From an uncultured Lachnospiraceae bacterium (GTDB lineage: Bacteria; Bacillota_A; Clostridia; Lachnospirales; Lachnospiraceae), in NCBI GenBank assembly GCA_910585355.1, contig CAJUDN010000027.1, positions 14,306-34,005 of the forward strand: a DNA stretch of 19,700 bases, in the 5' to 3' direction. Position numbers and translations under genes: made by a program. This document shows positions 1-7,909 of this stretch, piece after piece (the first letter of the stretch is position 1; the number at the start of each line of letters is the position of its first letter). The notes under the pieces were generated by a model. It saw only the letters and a program-made list of their open reading frames with translations. It did no database searches and was not told the DNA's origin.

Positions 1-509
1 TCCAGCGTGGGCGTGGCTGTTTTTCCGTTTTTTCCGCTGCGGCCGCGGAGCAGCTCATCCCTGGCGGCTGCCGTATCCTCTCCCATGGAGGCCAGAAGAT
101 CAATATATACTTTCTGTATGTTGATGTTCAGTGTATTTAAAAGCCGGATCGCCACACAGTCAGATTCCTTCAGCATGGCCATTAAAATATGCTCTGTTCC
201 GATCAAGGGCGAGCGGAACCGCACAGCCTCCCGGTAGCTGTTTTCCAGAACCCGTACGGCGCTGGGCGTATATCCCTCCCGATCCCGGGTCTTTGTATTC
301 TGGTAGGAAGAAACCAGTTTCCGCAAAAGCTCCAGCACCCGCTCCGCCTTTACGTCATTGGCTTTCAACACCATGGCCGCCGTTCCGCTTCCTTCCTCAA
401 TCAAACCCATCAGCATATGCTCCGTGCCAATGGTCCGGGAACCCAGTTCCTCAGCAGTGTTCCTTGCCAGTACAAGAGCTTCCTTCGCTTTTCCTGTATA
501 TCGTTCCAT
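1..509 (-). CDS. clpC: ClpC-type Clp ATPase, N-terminal part (runs off the window)
   Basis: This is the N-terminal 169 codons of a Clp/Hsp100 AAA+ unfoldase that feeds substrates to ClpP. The visible part is the double Clp_N repeat domain. Repeat 1 has the EALVLARNTAEELGSRTIG and TEHMLMGLIEEG motifs, and repeat 2 has YTPSAVRVLENSYREA and IGTEHILMAMLKESD. This domain binds adaptors such as McsB and, in Bacillus, phosphoarginine. The ATPase modules lie outside the window. The ATG at 509 is preceded in frame by a stop at 519-521. AGGAGG lies 15 nt upstream at 525-530, a rather long spacing. It is the last visible gene of the GntR-mcsA-mcsB-clpC operon and starts 22 nt after the mcsB stop. ClpC is favoured over ClpB or ClpE because of the operon and the N-domain. 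Confidence 0.93.
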   Translation of the reverse strand, partial: MERYTGKAKEALVLARNTAEELGSRTIGTEHMLMGLIEEGSGTAAMVLKANDVKAERVLELLRKLVSSYQNTKTRDREGYTPSAVRVLENSYREAVRFRSPLIGTEHILMAMLKESDCVAIRLLNTLNINIQKVYIDLLASMGEDTAAARDELLRGRSGKNGKTATPTL

Positions 510-531
510 ATCTGTCTGTCAGTTCCTCCTG

Positions 532-1545
532 TCAATTTATTTCAGGCAGACGGGCCCGTAAAAAATCGGCCCGCACCACATCCAGTTCCTCTCTGCTTAA
601 GGGCTTTTTCGCCTGCATCAAAAGATTTGCCGGCAGAACTCCCATCATCAGCCCGTAAATAGAACATGGCTTTCGGAGAGTAAAAATCCCGTCAGCCGCG
701 CCTGCCATAATCTGGGACAAAAATTCCATGGCGTCCTTTCTGGTAAGCTTTCTGGCATATTTCAGAACACCATAGGACTTATATGCCTCGTCCGTGCGGA
801 GCAGAGGCCGCTGCTTTAAGGCTTCTTCCCTTAGACGCCGCTCCTGTGCATCCAGCTCCGCCGCTGTTTTTGTTACCAGATCCATGATTTCTTTTTCCGT
901 CTGTCCCAGAGTTTTCTGGTTTGATATCTGATAGAGGGAACCGAAATTTTCTCCGCCCTCCCCATAGACGCCGCGGACAGAAGTGCCGAACCGGCCCATA
1001 TCAGCCACCAGGCTGTTAAAATTCTTCTTTTTAGACAGCATTGGCAGGTGGACCACCACAGATGCCCGGAGCCCTGTGCCCACGTTGGTGGGAAAGGGCG
1101 TTAAGTATCCGTACTTTTCATCAAAGGAATACTCAAACCGTTCCCCAATGTAATCATCTGTCCAGTCTGCCTTTTCATAGCAGGATGCAAGAGCCAGCCC
1201 TTTTTCCAATATCTGTATCCGTATGTGATCATCACCGTTTAATACAACGCCTACCCGCTCATCCTCCGATAAAATCAGTGCAGAAGGCTCCTTTTTTTTG
1301 GAAGTCTCCCGGTTAATGGCCCGGCGCTCCAAAAGGGCTGTTTTTTCTAACTCCGGCATCCGGTTTAAATATACCGGAGTTCCAAGACCCGTAAGACCTT
1401 CACAGAGCCGTCTGGTCATTTCCTCATTCTGTTCTCCAGTCATTTTTCCCGGAAATGGATATTCTTTCCAGTTTCTCACAAGGCGGATCCGGCTGTATAT
1501 CACATTCGAGCTTTCCCTTTCAGGAACCTCATACCACTTCTCCAT
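532..1545 (-). CDS. mcsB: McsB-like protein arginine kinase (ATP:guanido phosphotransferase), divergent active site
   Basis: 337 aa, slightly shorter than Bacillus McsB (about 360). In that family the protein phosphorylates arginines on client proteins, marking them for ClpCP. Family landmarks are clear: SRIRLVRNWKEYPFP near residue 18, HIRIQ near 107, PTNVGTGLRASVVVHLP from 152, and VRGVYGEG followed by YQISNQ. Three usually conserved sites differ. The guanido-kinase NEEDH motif reads NGDDH (residues 103-107), the CPTN cysteine is Phe151, and the C-terminal RDxxRA phosphoarginine-sensing motif reads LDVVRA. The start at 1545 is chosen because AGGAGA lies just upstream and the family begins here; a longer in-frame extension to 1626 has no support. 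The start overlaps the mcsA stop by 17 nt, implying translational coupling. Identity is certain; catalytic competence is not. Confidence 0.9.
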   Translation of the reverse strand: MEKWYEVPERESSNVIYSRIRLVRNWKEYPFPGKMTGEQNEEMTRRLCEGLTGLGTPVYLNRMPELEKTALLERRAINRETSKKKEPSALILSEDERVGVVLNGDDHIRIQILEKGLALASCYEKADWTDDYIGERFEYSFDEKYGYLTPFPTNVGTGLRASVVVHLPMLSKKKNFNSLVADMGRFGTSVRGVYGEGGENFGSLYQISNQKTLGQTEKEIMDLVTKTAAELDAQERRLREEALKQRPLLRTDEAYKSYGVLKYARKLTRKDAMEFLSQIMAGAADGIFTLRKPCSIYGLMMGVLPANLLMQAKKPLSREELDVVRADFLRARLPEIN

Positions 1546-2110
1546 CCTGCTTTCTCTCCTCTTTATATTTATAGATCTCATCCCGCAGAGAAGCCGCCTC
1601 CTCATAGTCTTCCCTCCGCAGGGCATCCTTTAACCGGGCTTTCAAAAGCCGGATTTTCTCTTCCCCTGTCAGAGCGCTCTCAGGCCCCTCTGTTTTTCCA
1701 CTTGTCTCCTTCTCCTCTGAAGCCGCATGGCTTACATGGTCCGGATGCTTTCCCACATGACGTTCGCTCCCCTGGAGGTGCTTGATATTTTCACCAATCA
1801 GAGGATCGAACACACTGTAGCAGTCCGGACAGCCGAATTTGCTCTCCATCACGAAATCCTCATACGTGGTCCCGCAGGTAGGACAGGCCACATTCGGAAG
1901 GCGGACTTTGCTCTGGTCCATGTTCTGGATTCCCAAAAGTCCGGAGAGCAGCTTTCCCAATGGGAACTCCCCCTCAAACAGCGCCGAATATTGACCGATA
2001 TCCACCCGGCCCGCACAGGCCGCGCAGAGATTGTGCTCTGTCTTCACCCCATTTATCACTTCCACATATTTCACTGTTGCTTCCCGCATTTTACAGTGTT
2101 CACAAAGCAT
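1529..2110 (-). CDS. mcsA: McsA zinc-finger / UVR-domain activator of McsB
   Basis: 193 aa. McsA binds and activates the arginine kinase McsB and takes part in Clp-dependent quality control. The N-terminal half has four CxxC zinc-ligand pairs: CEHC (residues 3-6), CAAC (about 29-32), CPTC and CPDC. A low-complexity charged linker follows, then a C-terminal UVR motif (EEKIRLLKARLKDALRREDY, then EEAASLRDEI). This domain order is diagnostic of McsA. The ATG at 2110 is preceded by GGAGGAGACAG. It starts 12 nt after the GntR stop and its own stop lies inside the mcsB start region, so the three genes are probably one transcript. No CtsR gene is adjacent. Confidence 0.92.
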   Translation of the reverse strand: MLCEHCKMREATVKYVEVINGVKTEHNLCAACAGRVDIGQYSALFEGEFPLGKLLSGLLGIQNMDQSKVRLPNVACPTCGTTYEDFVMESKFGCPDCYSVFDPLIGENIKHLQGSERHVGKHPDHVSHAASEEKETSGKTEGPESALTGEEKIRLLKARLKDALRREDYEEAASLRDEIYKYKEERKQDGEVV

Positions 2111-2122
2111 CTGTCTCCTCCT

Positions 2123-2500
2123 TTATTCCTGTCCACAGAATTCGTCAAAAATCTCATCAATCAGGCCATGGACTTCCTTCCGGCCCACATCCCGGCAGAT
2201 TCCCCTGGCCACAACAAGGGCCAGACTTTCTTTCATTTCGTTTAATGCTCTGAGTTTATCCATATCCAGGGCAATGACGGCTCCCCGTCTCCGGTCCAGC
2301 CTTAAAAACCCCTCCTGCCTTAAAACAGCATATGCTTTGTTGACTGTGTGCATGTTAATTCCAATTTCGTCAGCCAGCTGCCGCACCGACGGCAGACTGT
2401 CCCCATCATGCAGCATCTCTGTGGCAATTCCCCGAATAATCTGGTTGCAAAGCTGCACATACAGGGCTTCCTCGCTGTCAAAATCAATCTTCAGTATCAT
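2123..2500 (-). CDS. GntR-family (YtrA-like) transcriptional regulator of the mcs-clpC operon
   Basis: 125 aa. It holds a single winged-helix GntR domain (residues about 8-75), with the typical stretches LPSVRQLADEIGINMHTVNK, AYAVLRQEGF and DRRRGAVI. A short helical tail follows and there is no effector-binding domain, which is the YtrA subfamily layout. It heads the operon in the position CtsR occupies in Bacillus, so it probably controls heat-shock or proteolysis gene expression and itself; that role is inferred. The start at 2500 gives the usual MILKIDF family beginning. GGAGGT abuts this ATG with almost no spacer, which is odd and may mean weak translation or a different true start. A longer reading to 2653 would run into the promoter region and is rejected. 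Confidence 0.88.
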   Translation of the reverse strand: MILKIDFDSEEALYVQLCNQIIRGIATEMLHDGDSLPSVRQLADEIGINMHTVNKAYAVLRQEGFLRLDRRRGAVIALDMDKLRALNEMKESLALVVARGICRDVGRKEVHGLIDEIFDEFCGQE

Positions 2501-2527
2501 ACCTCCACCGCCCTTCTTTGTATCATT

Positions 2528-2548
2528 TGTTATATTTATATGGTAACA
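2528..2548. promoter_or_regulatory. Inverted repeat overlapping the -10: possible GntR operator
   Basis: TGTTA (2528-2532) and TAACA (2544-2548) form 5-bp arms around an AT-rich 11-bp centre that covers the predicted -10. YtrA-like regulators usually bind AT-rich palindromes at their own promoter, so autoregulation is plausible. The arms are short and this could be chance. Confidence 0.35.
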
Positions 2549-2568
2549 GTGAAAGCTGGATTCGTCAA
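2540..2568 (-). promoter_or_regulatory. Promoter of the GntR-mcsA-mcsB-clpC operon
   Basis: On the minus strand TTGACG (-35, 2563-2568) is followed by a 17-nt spacer and TACCAT (-10, 2540-2545), placed 40 nt before the GntR start codon. The -35 matches the sigma-A consensus at 5 of 6 positions and the -10 at 4 of 6. Prediction from sequence only. Confidence 0.55.
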
Positions 2569-2591
2569 GTGGAAAAACATGCCCATTAGCA

Positions 2592-3310
2592 TTAGCCCCA
2601 GGGATCCTTGCAGATTCCCATGAAGACCACCTGTCCGCGGTTTTTGACCACATAGAAGAACGGCCGGTCCAGAATCATATCTGCTCTTCCCGCAGGCATG
2701 GCCGCCCCTGTCCAGGCAATCTCCGTATAAGCCGCCGCCTTCACGCGGTTTTCATGAACGCCAATATGGGCATCCTGGGCCACCGCCGTAAAAGCAGCGG
2801 AGAGCCCTCGAAAATTCCCGTAAAATCAGCATCTTCCCGGAAAGCTGTTTCCACCCCCCAGATTCTTTAAGAGCGCTGTGAGCTCAAGACTTCTTCCATA
2901 AGAGAATTTCTCTATTTTCCAGGCTGCCTCCCCCATTCCTGCGCCATCCTCCCCTCCATCACTTCATAAAGGGTATTCGGATCCTCAAAAAAACCATGAG
3001 CATCCACGCCTTCATCCGGCAGATAGAATTCCACGGTTCCATTTTTAAGGGTCAGAGAAAACATGGTAAAATTTTTTCCCTTTCGAAAGCCATGGGAGCC
3101 CATAGTGCGATTCATAAATTCGCAGACTACGTTCTCCCCGTCCGCCTTTTTAAAGCTGTCCTCTCTGGTATTTTCTTTTTCAAATTTATCCAGCCATCCA
3201 TCAAAAAATAAGCGGTATTTTTTAAGGGCAGGACCAAATCTTCGGGAATCGCGGCAGCCGGCTCCAGAATTCCTCCGGTCCGTTCCTTTCCCCATTCCGC
3301 CATGGCGGGG
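2592..3310 (-). pseudogene. Serpin (serine protease inhibitor) remnant, frameshifted and N-terminally truncated
   Basis: Serpin signatures are scattered over different frames on the minus strand. In order they are: AEWGKERTGGIL and PEDLVLPLKNTAYF (about 3303-3205); DGWLDKFEKENTREDSF then FYLPDEG (about 3200-3000); AAWKIEKFSYGRSLELT and ALLKNLG (about 2930-2860); VETAFREDADFTGIFEGSPL (about 2850-2795); then AQDAHIGVHE, VKAAAYTEIA and the C-terminal FFYVVKNRGQVVFMGICKDP before a TAA at 2592. Reading through needs at least four frame changes. Three are at or near homopolymer runs (A6 at 3203-3208, C5 at 2930-2934, C6 at 2854-2859 on the plus strand). The N-terminal part of the fold is not recognisable upstream of about 3310, so this is a decayed gene rather than only sequencing error, although errors at homopolymers could contribute. 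Intact relatives inhibit host or bacterial proteases. Confidence 0.8.
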
Positions 3311-3529
3311 GAATATCTGGATTTTGGCGGGCACTCTCCCGAATCTCTGTCCCTCCCGTTTTTTCATTGAAAACATGGCAGAGGGCCTCAAAAGCGGCCC
3401 GGCGGCGAAGGCCAAAGCATAATAATTTCCATACGCTTCCTATATGTTCGCTGTAGCATCCCATGCATTTCATTCATTGTCTGTCCTTTGGACGGACGCG
3501 GGTCGGCGCTGATAAAAGTATCTGAAGCA

Positions 3530-4612
3530 TTACTTTTTATTGCTTTCCCATGGGCTTTCCATCTCCAAAGGCTTTCCGTCGCCGTCCCGGCTGTTGACGA
3601 TCTGATTCATAATGAAATAAAGATCTTCCATCTCATTTTCCATCCGCTCTTTTCCGGCTTCGTCCAGATATTCTGACAAAAGCAGCCCGAACAGGGTCTG
3701 GTGATCCTCATACAGGGAATCCGGCAGATTATTAAGCCTGCTGAGTTCACTGAACTTATAGCTCAGCTCTGTGGGATAATTTAACTCCCTCAAATCTGAT
3801 TTCACGTTCCGGTATATATATTCGCCGAAAGCCGTCCAGATGTCTTCCTTGTCGCAGAAACGGATGATTTTATCAGAAACACTGAGCTTATAATAGAAAT
3901 AATATTTTTCGCTGCCATCCTCAAACTTTGCGGAAGAATAATATTCCTTATCCGGGCAGTAAACAAAGGTCCAGCCGTCATCTACAAATTTTTTCAGCCA
4001 CCCTTTTGGAAGGGCATTGAGTTTTTCAGCAATCTCGTCCTTCTCGTCATCGGGAATGGAAATCTTTTTGCCTTTTCCGTTCTCAGCTCTTACGTCACAG
4101 TCCGAATCGGCCTGACCGTCCACATCGTAATACTTAAAGCCGCGGTACATATTGACCTGGGCGCTTCCGTCCTCGTTGAAATAGTATTTTTTACTGCCGA
4201 TGGTTCTGGAGGGTTCCGTATTCATCACTCCGTTGGCGTTGAACCAGTACCACTTTCCATCGTCGTACAGCCACTGGATCACGGCCTTTCCCTCCCGGTC
4301 AAAATAATACCACTGTTCTTCTTCGCCTTCGTTATAACACTTCCATCCTTCTGCCAGGATTCCATTGGGCTCAAAGTAATAACGGATATTGCTGATTTTA
4401 TGCCATCCGGTCTCCATAAAGCCGTCACTTCCAAAATGATACCATTCGCCGTCAATATCTTCCCATGAGTTTTTAGCCATGGTGCCGTCGGCCCGCCTGT
4501 ACTGCCAGCCTCCGTCTACCGGCAGCCAGGTTCCGTCAGCGCCAAAAGCGGTCATTGCCGCATACATAGAAATACATAAGCCTGCTGCCGCAGCCAGCCA
4601 TTTTTTCCTCAT
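3530..4612 (-). CDS. Secreted cell-wall-binding-repeat protein with a possible degenerate lethal-factor-like peptidase domain
   Basis: 360 aa. A signal peptide (MRKKWLAAAAGLCISMYAAM, cleavage near residue 24) is followed by about seven choline-binding/CW_binding-type repeats (residues about 27-165: WYHFGSDGFMETGW, WYYFDREGKA, WYWFNANGVM, KYYFNEDGSA). The C-terminal region (about 180-345) is not an obvious catalytic domain. Its layout recalls anthrax-lethal-factor-like (ATLF) peptidases, but the site where HExGH would fall reads TAFGEYI (260-266), and a later LFGLLLSEYL sits where such proteins have their second motif. That alignment is by eye and tentative. The start at 4612 is chosen because AAGGAGG lies 6 nt upstream; the ATG at 4639 has no such site. 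It probably sits on the cell surface. Stand-alone gene. Confidence 0.75.
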   Translation of the reverse strand: MRKKWLAAAAGLCISMYAAMTAFGADGTWLPVDGGWQYRRADGTMAKNSWEDIDGEWYHFGSDGFMETGWHKISNIRYYFEPNGILAEGWKCYNEGEEEQWYYFDREGKAVIQWLYDDGKWYWFNANGVMNTEPSRTIGSKKYYFNEDGSAQVNMYRGFKYYDVDGQADSDCDVRAENGKGKKISIPDDEKDEIAEKLNALPKGWLKKFVDDGWTFVYCPDKEYYSSAKFEDGSEKYYFYYKLSVSDKIIRFCDKEDIWTAFGEYIYRNVKSDLRELNYPTELSYKFSELSRLNNLPDSLYEDHQTLFGLLLSEYLDEAGKERMENEMEDLYFIMNQIVNSRDGDGKPLEMESPWESNKK

Positions 4613-4757
4613 TTTTTTCCTCCTTTTCGGATTTTTCATCTTCCCTTTTAAAATTCACGGATATACGCTATAATAAAAAGAAAGACCATCCGCGGGCCTT
4701 ACCGCCTGCGGCAGGTCGTTTCCCCACCCTATTCTGTTCAATAAGGAGATTTTCCAT

Positions 4758-4967
4758 ATGAAACGAGTTTCAGCCATTCTCGGCATTATCGCCATCTTTG
4801 CTGCCATAATAGCCCTGATTATCTGCGCCATCACAGGCGCTTCCTCCGAAACCATTTTGGCCCTTTTAGTCTGCCTCATGATACTCCCTGTCCTGTTTTA
4901 CGGACTGATGCTTTTTGCCAGACGAAACGACAGGGAGGACGAGGAGCATACGGAGCCAAAGAAATAG
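4758..4967 (+). CDS. Small two-helix membrane protein, unknown function
   Basis: 69 aa. Two hydrophobic segments (about residues 5-27 and 33-53) are followed by a highly charged C-terminal tail rich in Asp, Glu, Arg and Lys. AAGGAG lies 9 nt before the ATG (4743-4748). A TATAAT at 4669-4674 could be its -10, although the -35 is weak. It stands alone between two minus-strand genes, with the cell-wall-repeat gene diverging from it. I do not recognise a family. The good ribosome binding site and coherent membrane topology support a real gene. Confidence 0.65.
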   Translation: MKRVSAILGIIAIFAAIIALIICAITGASSETILALLVCLMILPVLFYGLMLFARRNDREDEEHTEPKK

Positions 4968-5028
4968 CCTTCCGTCTGTCCATATGATACCATTTTCCCC
5001 CCGCCGTTTCAATGACTGTCAGAAATTC

Positions 5029-6213
5029 TTAAGAAAGCCAGTCTCCGGCCATTTTCTCCAGACGGTCTGCCGCCTCCTTTAATGTCTCCTCTCCTCTTGC
5101 AAAATGCAAGCGGATCAGGTGGTTTACCGGCTCTCTGAAAAAGCTGGAGCCCGGAACTGCAGCCACTCCGTATTCTTTTATCATCCATTCACAGAATTCC
5201 ATATCCTGCCATCCGGAAAATTTCGAAAGGGCCAGAAAACCTGAGATATCCACCAGCACAAAATAGCTGCCCTGGGGCACTGTGTGAGGAAGTCCCATAG
5301 CCGAAAGCCTGCTGCAGAAATAATCCCTCTTTTTTGTATATAATTCCTTCAGTTCCTTGTAGTAGCTTTCATCAAACCGAAGCCCTGTGACGGCCGCCTC
5401 CTGTAAGGGAGCCGCCGCGCCCACAGTGAGAAAATCATGGACCTTTTTCGCCCCTTCCATCACTTCCTCCGGTCCCACCAGGTATCCCAGCCGCCAGCCT
5501 GTGATGGAGTAAGTCTTGGAAAGGGAGCTGCATGTGATGGTCCTCTCATACATTCCCGGAAGGGAAGCCATAGGCACATGCCTGTGAGGCTCATATACAA
5601 TATACTCATAAACTTCATCCGTCACCACAAAAGCATCAAATTCCTTTGCAAGGGCGGCGATTTCCTGAAGTTCTCCCTGTGTAAACACCTTGCCGCAGGG
5701 ATTGGAGGGATTACAGACAATAATTGCCTTCCCTCCCTGTTCAAAGGCCCGCCTTAGCTCTTTGCTGTCATAATTAAATTCCGGAGGCGTTAACGGCACG
5801 AAAATCGGTTCGGCCCCGGAGAGAATCGCATCGGCCCCGTAATTTTCATAAAACGGACTGAACACAATGACCTTATCTCCTGGATTGCAAATGGTCATCA
5901 TGGCGGACATCATGGCCTCAGTGCCGCCGCAGGTCACCACGATCTCCTTATCCGGGTTTACCTTTCTCCCGAGTTTTTTTGTGTATATCCCGGCCAGGGC
6001 CTCTCTGAAATTTTCGGCTCCGAAGGTGATGGAGTACTGATGAGGGCCCTCCATGGCAACCCTGGAAAGGGCCTCCAAAATGGCCGCCGGCGGGTCGAAA
6101 TCCGGGAAGCCCTGGCTTAAATTGATGCTTCCCGGAGTCATATCACTGATTCTTGTCATTCTCCGTATTACGGAATCTGTAAAAGTCTGCACTCTGTCGC
6201 TGAGCTTTGGCAT
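5029..6213 (-). CDS. PLP-dependent class I/II aminotransferase
   Basis: 394 aa, normal family length. Fold-type I aminotransferase of the aspartate/methionine/kynurenine aminotransferase group. Landmarks are INLSQGFPDFDPP near residue 30, the CGGTEAMMSA cofactor loop, NPSNPCGKVF, TDEVYEYIVY, the Schiff-base lysine in SSLSKTYSITGWRLGY, and a C-terminal RLHFARG with the substrate-carboxylate arginine. It transfers amino groups between an amino acid and a 2-oxo acid in the cytoplasm; the exact substrate cannot be read from the sequence. The start at 6213 (MPKLSDR) matches the family beginning and has an AGGGGA-like site upstream; an in-frame ATG at 6246 has none. It lies beyond the purA terminator, so it probably has its own promoter. 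Confidence 0.88.
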   Translation of the reverse strand: MPKLSDRVQTFTDSVIRRMTRISDMTPGSINLSQGFPDFDPPAAILEALSRVAMEGPHQYSITFGAENFREALAGIYTKKLGRKVNPDKEIVVTCGGTEAMMSAMMTICNPGDKVIVFSPFYENYGADAILSGAEPIFVPLTPPEFNYDSKELRRAFEQGGKAIIVCNPSNPCGKVFTQGELQEIAALAKEFDAFVVTDEVYEYIVYEPHRHVPMASLPGMYERTITCSSLSKTYSITGWRLGYLVGPEEVMEGAKKVHDFLTVGAAAPLQEAAVTGLRFDESYYKELKELYTKKRDYFCSRLSAMGLPHTVPQGSYFVLVDISGFLALSKFSGWQDMEFCEWMIKEYGVAAVPGSSFFREPVNHLIRLHFARGEETLKEAADRLEKMAGDWLS

Positions 6214-6320
6214 ATTTTTCTGTCCCCTTTTCCTCTGAATCGGCATCTGATAAAAAAAGCTTCCCGCATCTCTATTCTATACATTAACACAGAAAGCAAT
6301 TTTCAGACACATTCTAGGAA

Positions 6321-6353
6321 ACAAAAAGAGGAAATCCGCCACGGATTCCTCTC
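6321..6353 (-). terminator. Rho-independent terminator of purA
   Basis: The minus-strand transcript forms a GAGGAATCCG / CGGATTTCCTC stem (one bulge, 3-nt loop; plus-strand 6328-6351), directly followed by five T residues (6323-6327). It lies 35 nt after the purA stop. Confidence 0.85.
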
Positions 6354-6387
6354 TCTGTCTCTCGCTGCCTGTCTCTTTCTACCTGTA

Positions 6388-7668
6388 TTATTTTCTCATG
6401 ATAATATCGTCTCTGCCCGGTCCATTGGAAACCATAGTCACCGGAATACCGAGTTCTTCCTCGATGGCTTCAACATATTTCTGGCAGTTCTTTGGCAGCT
6501 CTTCATATTTCTTTATCCCTCGTATATCGCACTTCCAGCCCGGCAGTCTCTTGTATACAGGTTTTGCCTTTTCCAGATATGCCGTTGTCGGGAAATCCTT
6601 TGTCACCTTGCTGTCAATTTCATATCCCACGCAGATCGGAAGCTCGCCCAGGTATCCCAGAACATCCAGAACCGTGAGCGCTACCTCTGTGGCGCCCTGG
6701 ATCCGGCATCCATATCTGGAAGCTACGGCGTCAAACCATCCCATACGTCTCGGACGTCCTGTGGTCGCGCCGAACTCTCCTCCATCTCCTCCGCGTCTTC
6801 TAAGCTCGTCAGCCTCCGCGTCAAAGATCTCACTGACAAAAGCGCCCGCGCCCACTGCGCTGGAATATGCCTTTACAACAGTCGTGATATTTTTAATCTC
6901 ATACGGCGCGATCCCTGCGCCGATGGCGCCGTAAGCCGCCAGAGTGGAGGACGATGTTACCATAGGATAAATTCCATGATCCGGATCCTTTAAGGAGCCA
7001 AGCTGTCCCTCAAGTAAAATATTTTTTCCTTCTTTTATTGCATCATAAAGGTATTTTGACACATCACACACATAGGGAGCTACCATATCCTTATACTCCA
7101 TCAGAGTGGCAAAAACTTCCTTGGGGTCCAGAAGCGGCTGATGATATAAGTGCTCCAGCATTACATTCTTCAAGGTACAGACATTCATAACTTTGTCCAT
7201 TAGCGATTTCTCACCACTGAACAGCTCGCTCACCTGAAAGCCGATTTTTGCAAATTTATCGGAATAGAACGGAGCAATCCCGGACTTGGTGGAGCCGAAG
7301 GACTTCCCTGCAAGACGCGCCTCCTCGTAAGTATCGAATAAGATATGATATGGCATCATGATCTGGGCCCGGTCGGACACTAAAATCTTCGGGGCGGGTA
7401 CGCCCTGACTTGTGACATCATTCAGTTCCTTGATTAAATATGGAATATTTAATGCCACGCCGTTGCCGATGATGCTTGTGGTGTGATTATAGAAAACTCC
7501 GGACGGGAGAAGATGGAGGGCAAACTTTCCATAATTGTTGATAATGGTATGACCCGCATTGCTTCCGCCCTGAAAGCGGACGATAATGTCGGACTCCTTT
7601 GCCAGCATGTCCGTTATTTTTCCTTTTCCCTCATCACCCCAGTTAGCACCTACGATTGCTCTAACCAT
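6388..7668 (-). CDS. purA: Adenylosuccinate synthetase
   Basis: 426 aa, normal length. It converts IMP, aspartate and GTP to adenylosuccinate, the first committed step to AMP. The N-terminus has the GANWGDEGKGKITD P-loop and FQGGSNAGHTI; TTGRPRRMGWFDAV and the C-terminal VSNGPGRDDIIMR are also family-typical. The start at 7668 is supported by AGGAGG 10-15 nt upstream and by the conserved beginning MVRAIVGANWGDEGKG. It follows purB, which catalyses the next step, but a 348-bp gap with a large hairpin separates them. It may therefore have its own promoter or be regulated by attenuation. Confidence 0.97.
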   Translation of the reverse strand: MVRAIVGANWGDEGKGKITDMLAKESDIIVRFQGGSNAGHTIINNYGKFALHLLPSGVFYNHTTSIIGNGVALNIPYLIKELNDVTSQGVPAPKILVSDRAQIMMPYHILFDTYEEARLAGKSFGSTKSGIAPFYSDKFAKIGFQVSELFSGEKSLMDKVMNVCTLKNVMLEHLYHQPLLDPKEVFATLMEYKDMVAPYVCDVSKYLYDAIKEGKNILLEGQLGSLKDPDHGIYPMVTSSSTLAAYGAIGAGIAPYEIKNITTVVKAYSSAVGAGAFVSEIFDAEADELRRRGGDGGEFGATTGRPRRMGWFDAVASRYGCRIQGATEVALTVLDVLGYLGELPICVGYEIDSKVTKDFPTTAYLEKAKPVYKRLPGWKCDIRGIKKYEELPKNCQKYVEAIEEELGIPVTMVSNGPGRDDIIMRK

Positions 7669-7771
7669 TGATAATATCCTCCTTTGGATGTATGACTGTA
7701 ACCGTTCAGGCTGATCTGCACAGAGCCTGCCCCAGCGAAGCGAGGGCATTCACCGCGCTGACCACTTAATC

Positions 7772-7800
7772 AGTTTACAACAACCGAATCCATAAGTAAA
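7772..7800 (-). promoter_or_regulatory. Possible purA promoter
   Basis: TTTACT (7795-7800), a 17-nt spacer and TAAACT (7772-7777) on the minus strand, each matching 4 of 6 consensus bases. It lies about 104 nt before the purA start. The leader also holds a short GC-rich hairpin (around 7725-7745). Weak prediction. The rest of 7669-7909 holds nothing else I can support. Confidence 0.3.
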
Positions 7801-7909
7801 GACAATATTTGTTATAAATTTCATAATTCTCATTATGGTTTCCGTTATGCTTCACCTTTATCCGGTACCGGCGGGCAGAAATAAAAGAGAGATTTTATAC
7901 CTCAAAGAC

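Noticed and set aside
2123..2500. CtsR
   Set aside because: The operon position suggests CtsR, but the protein is a single GntR winged helix with the LPSVRQLA and NMHTVNKAY motifs, not CtsR.
3222..3473. 83-aa minus-strand reading frame upstream of the serpin remnant
   Set aside because: It has no serpin-like or other recognisable motif and no good ribosome site. It may be decayed N-terminal serpin sequence but cannot be shown.
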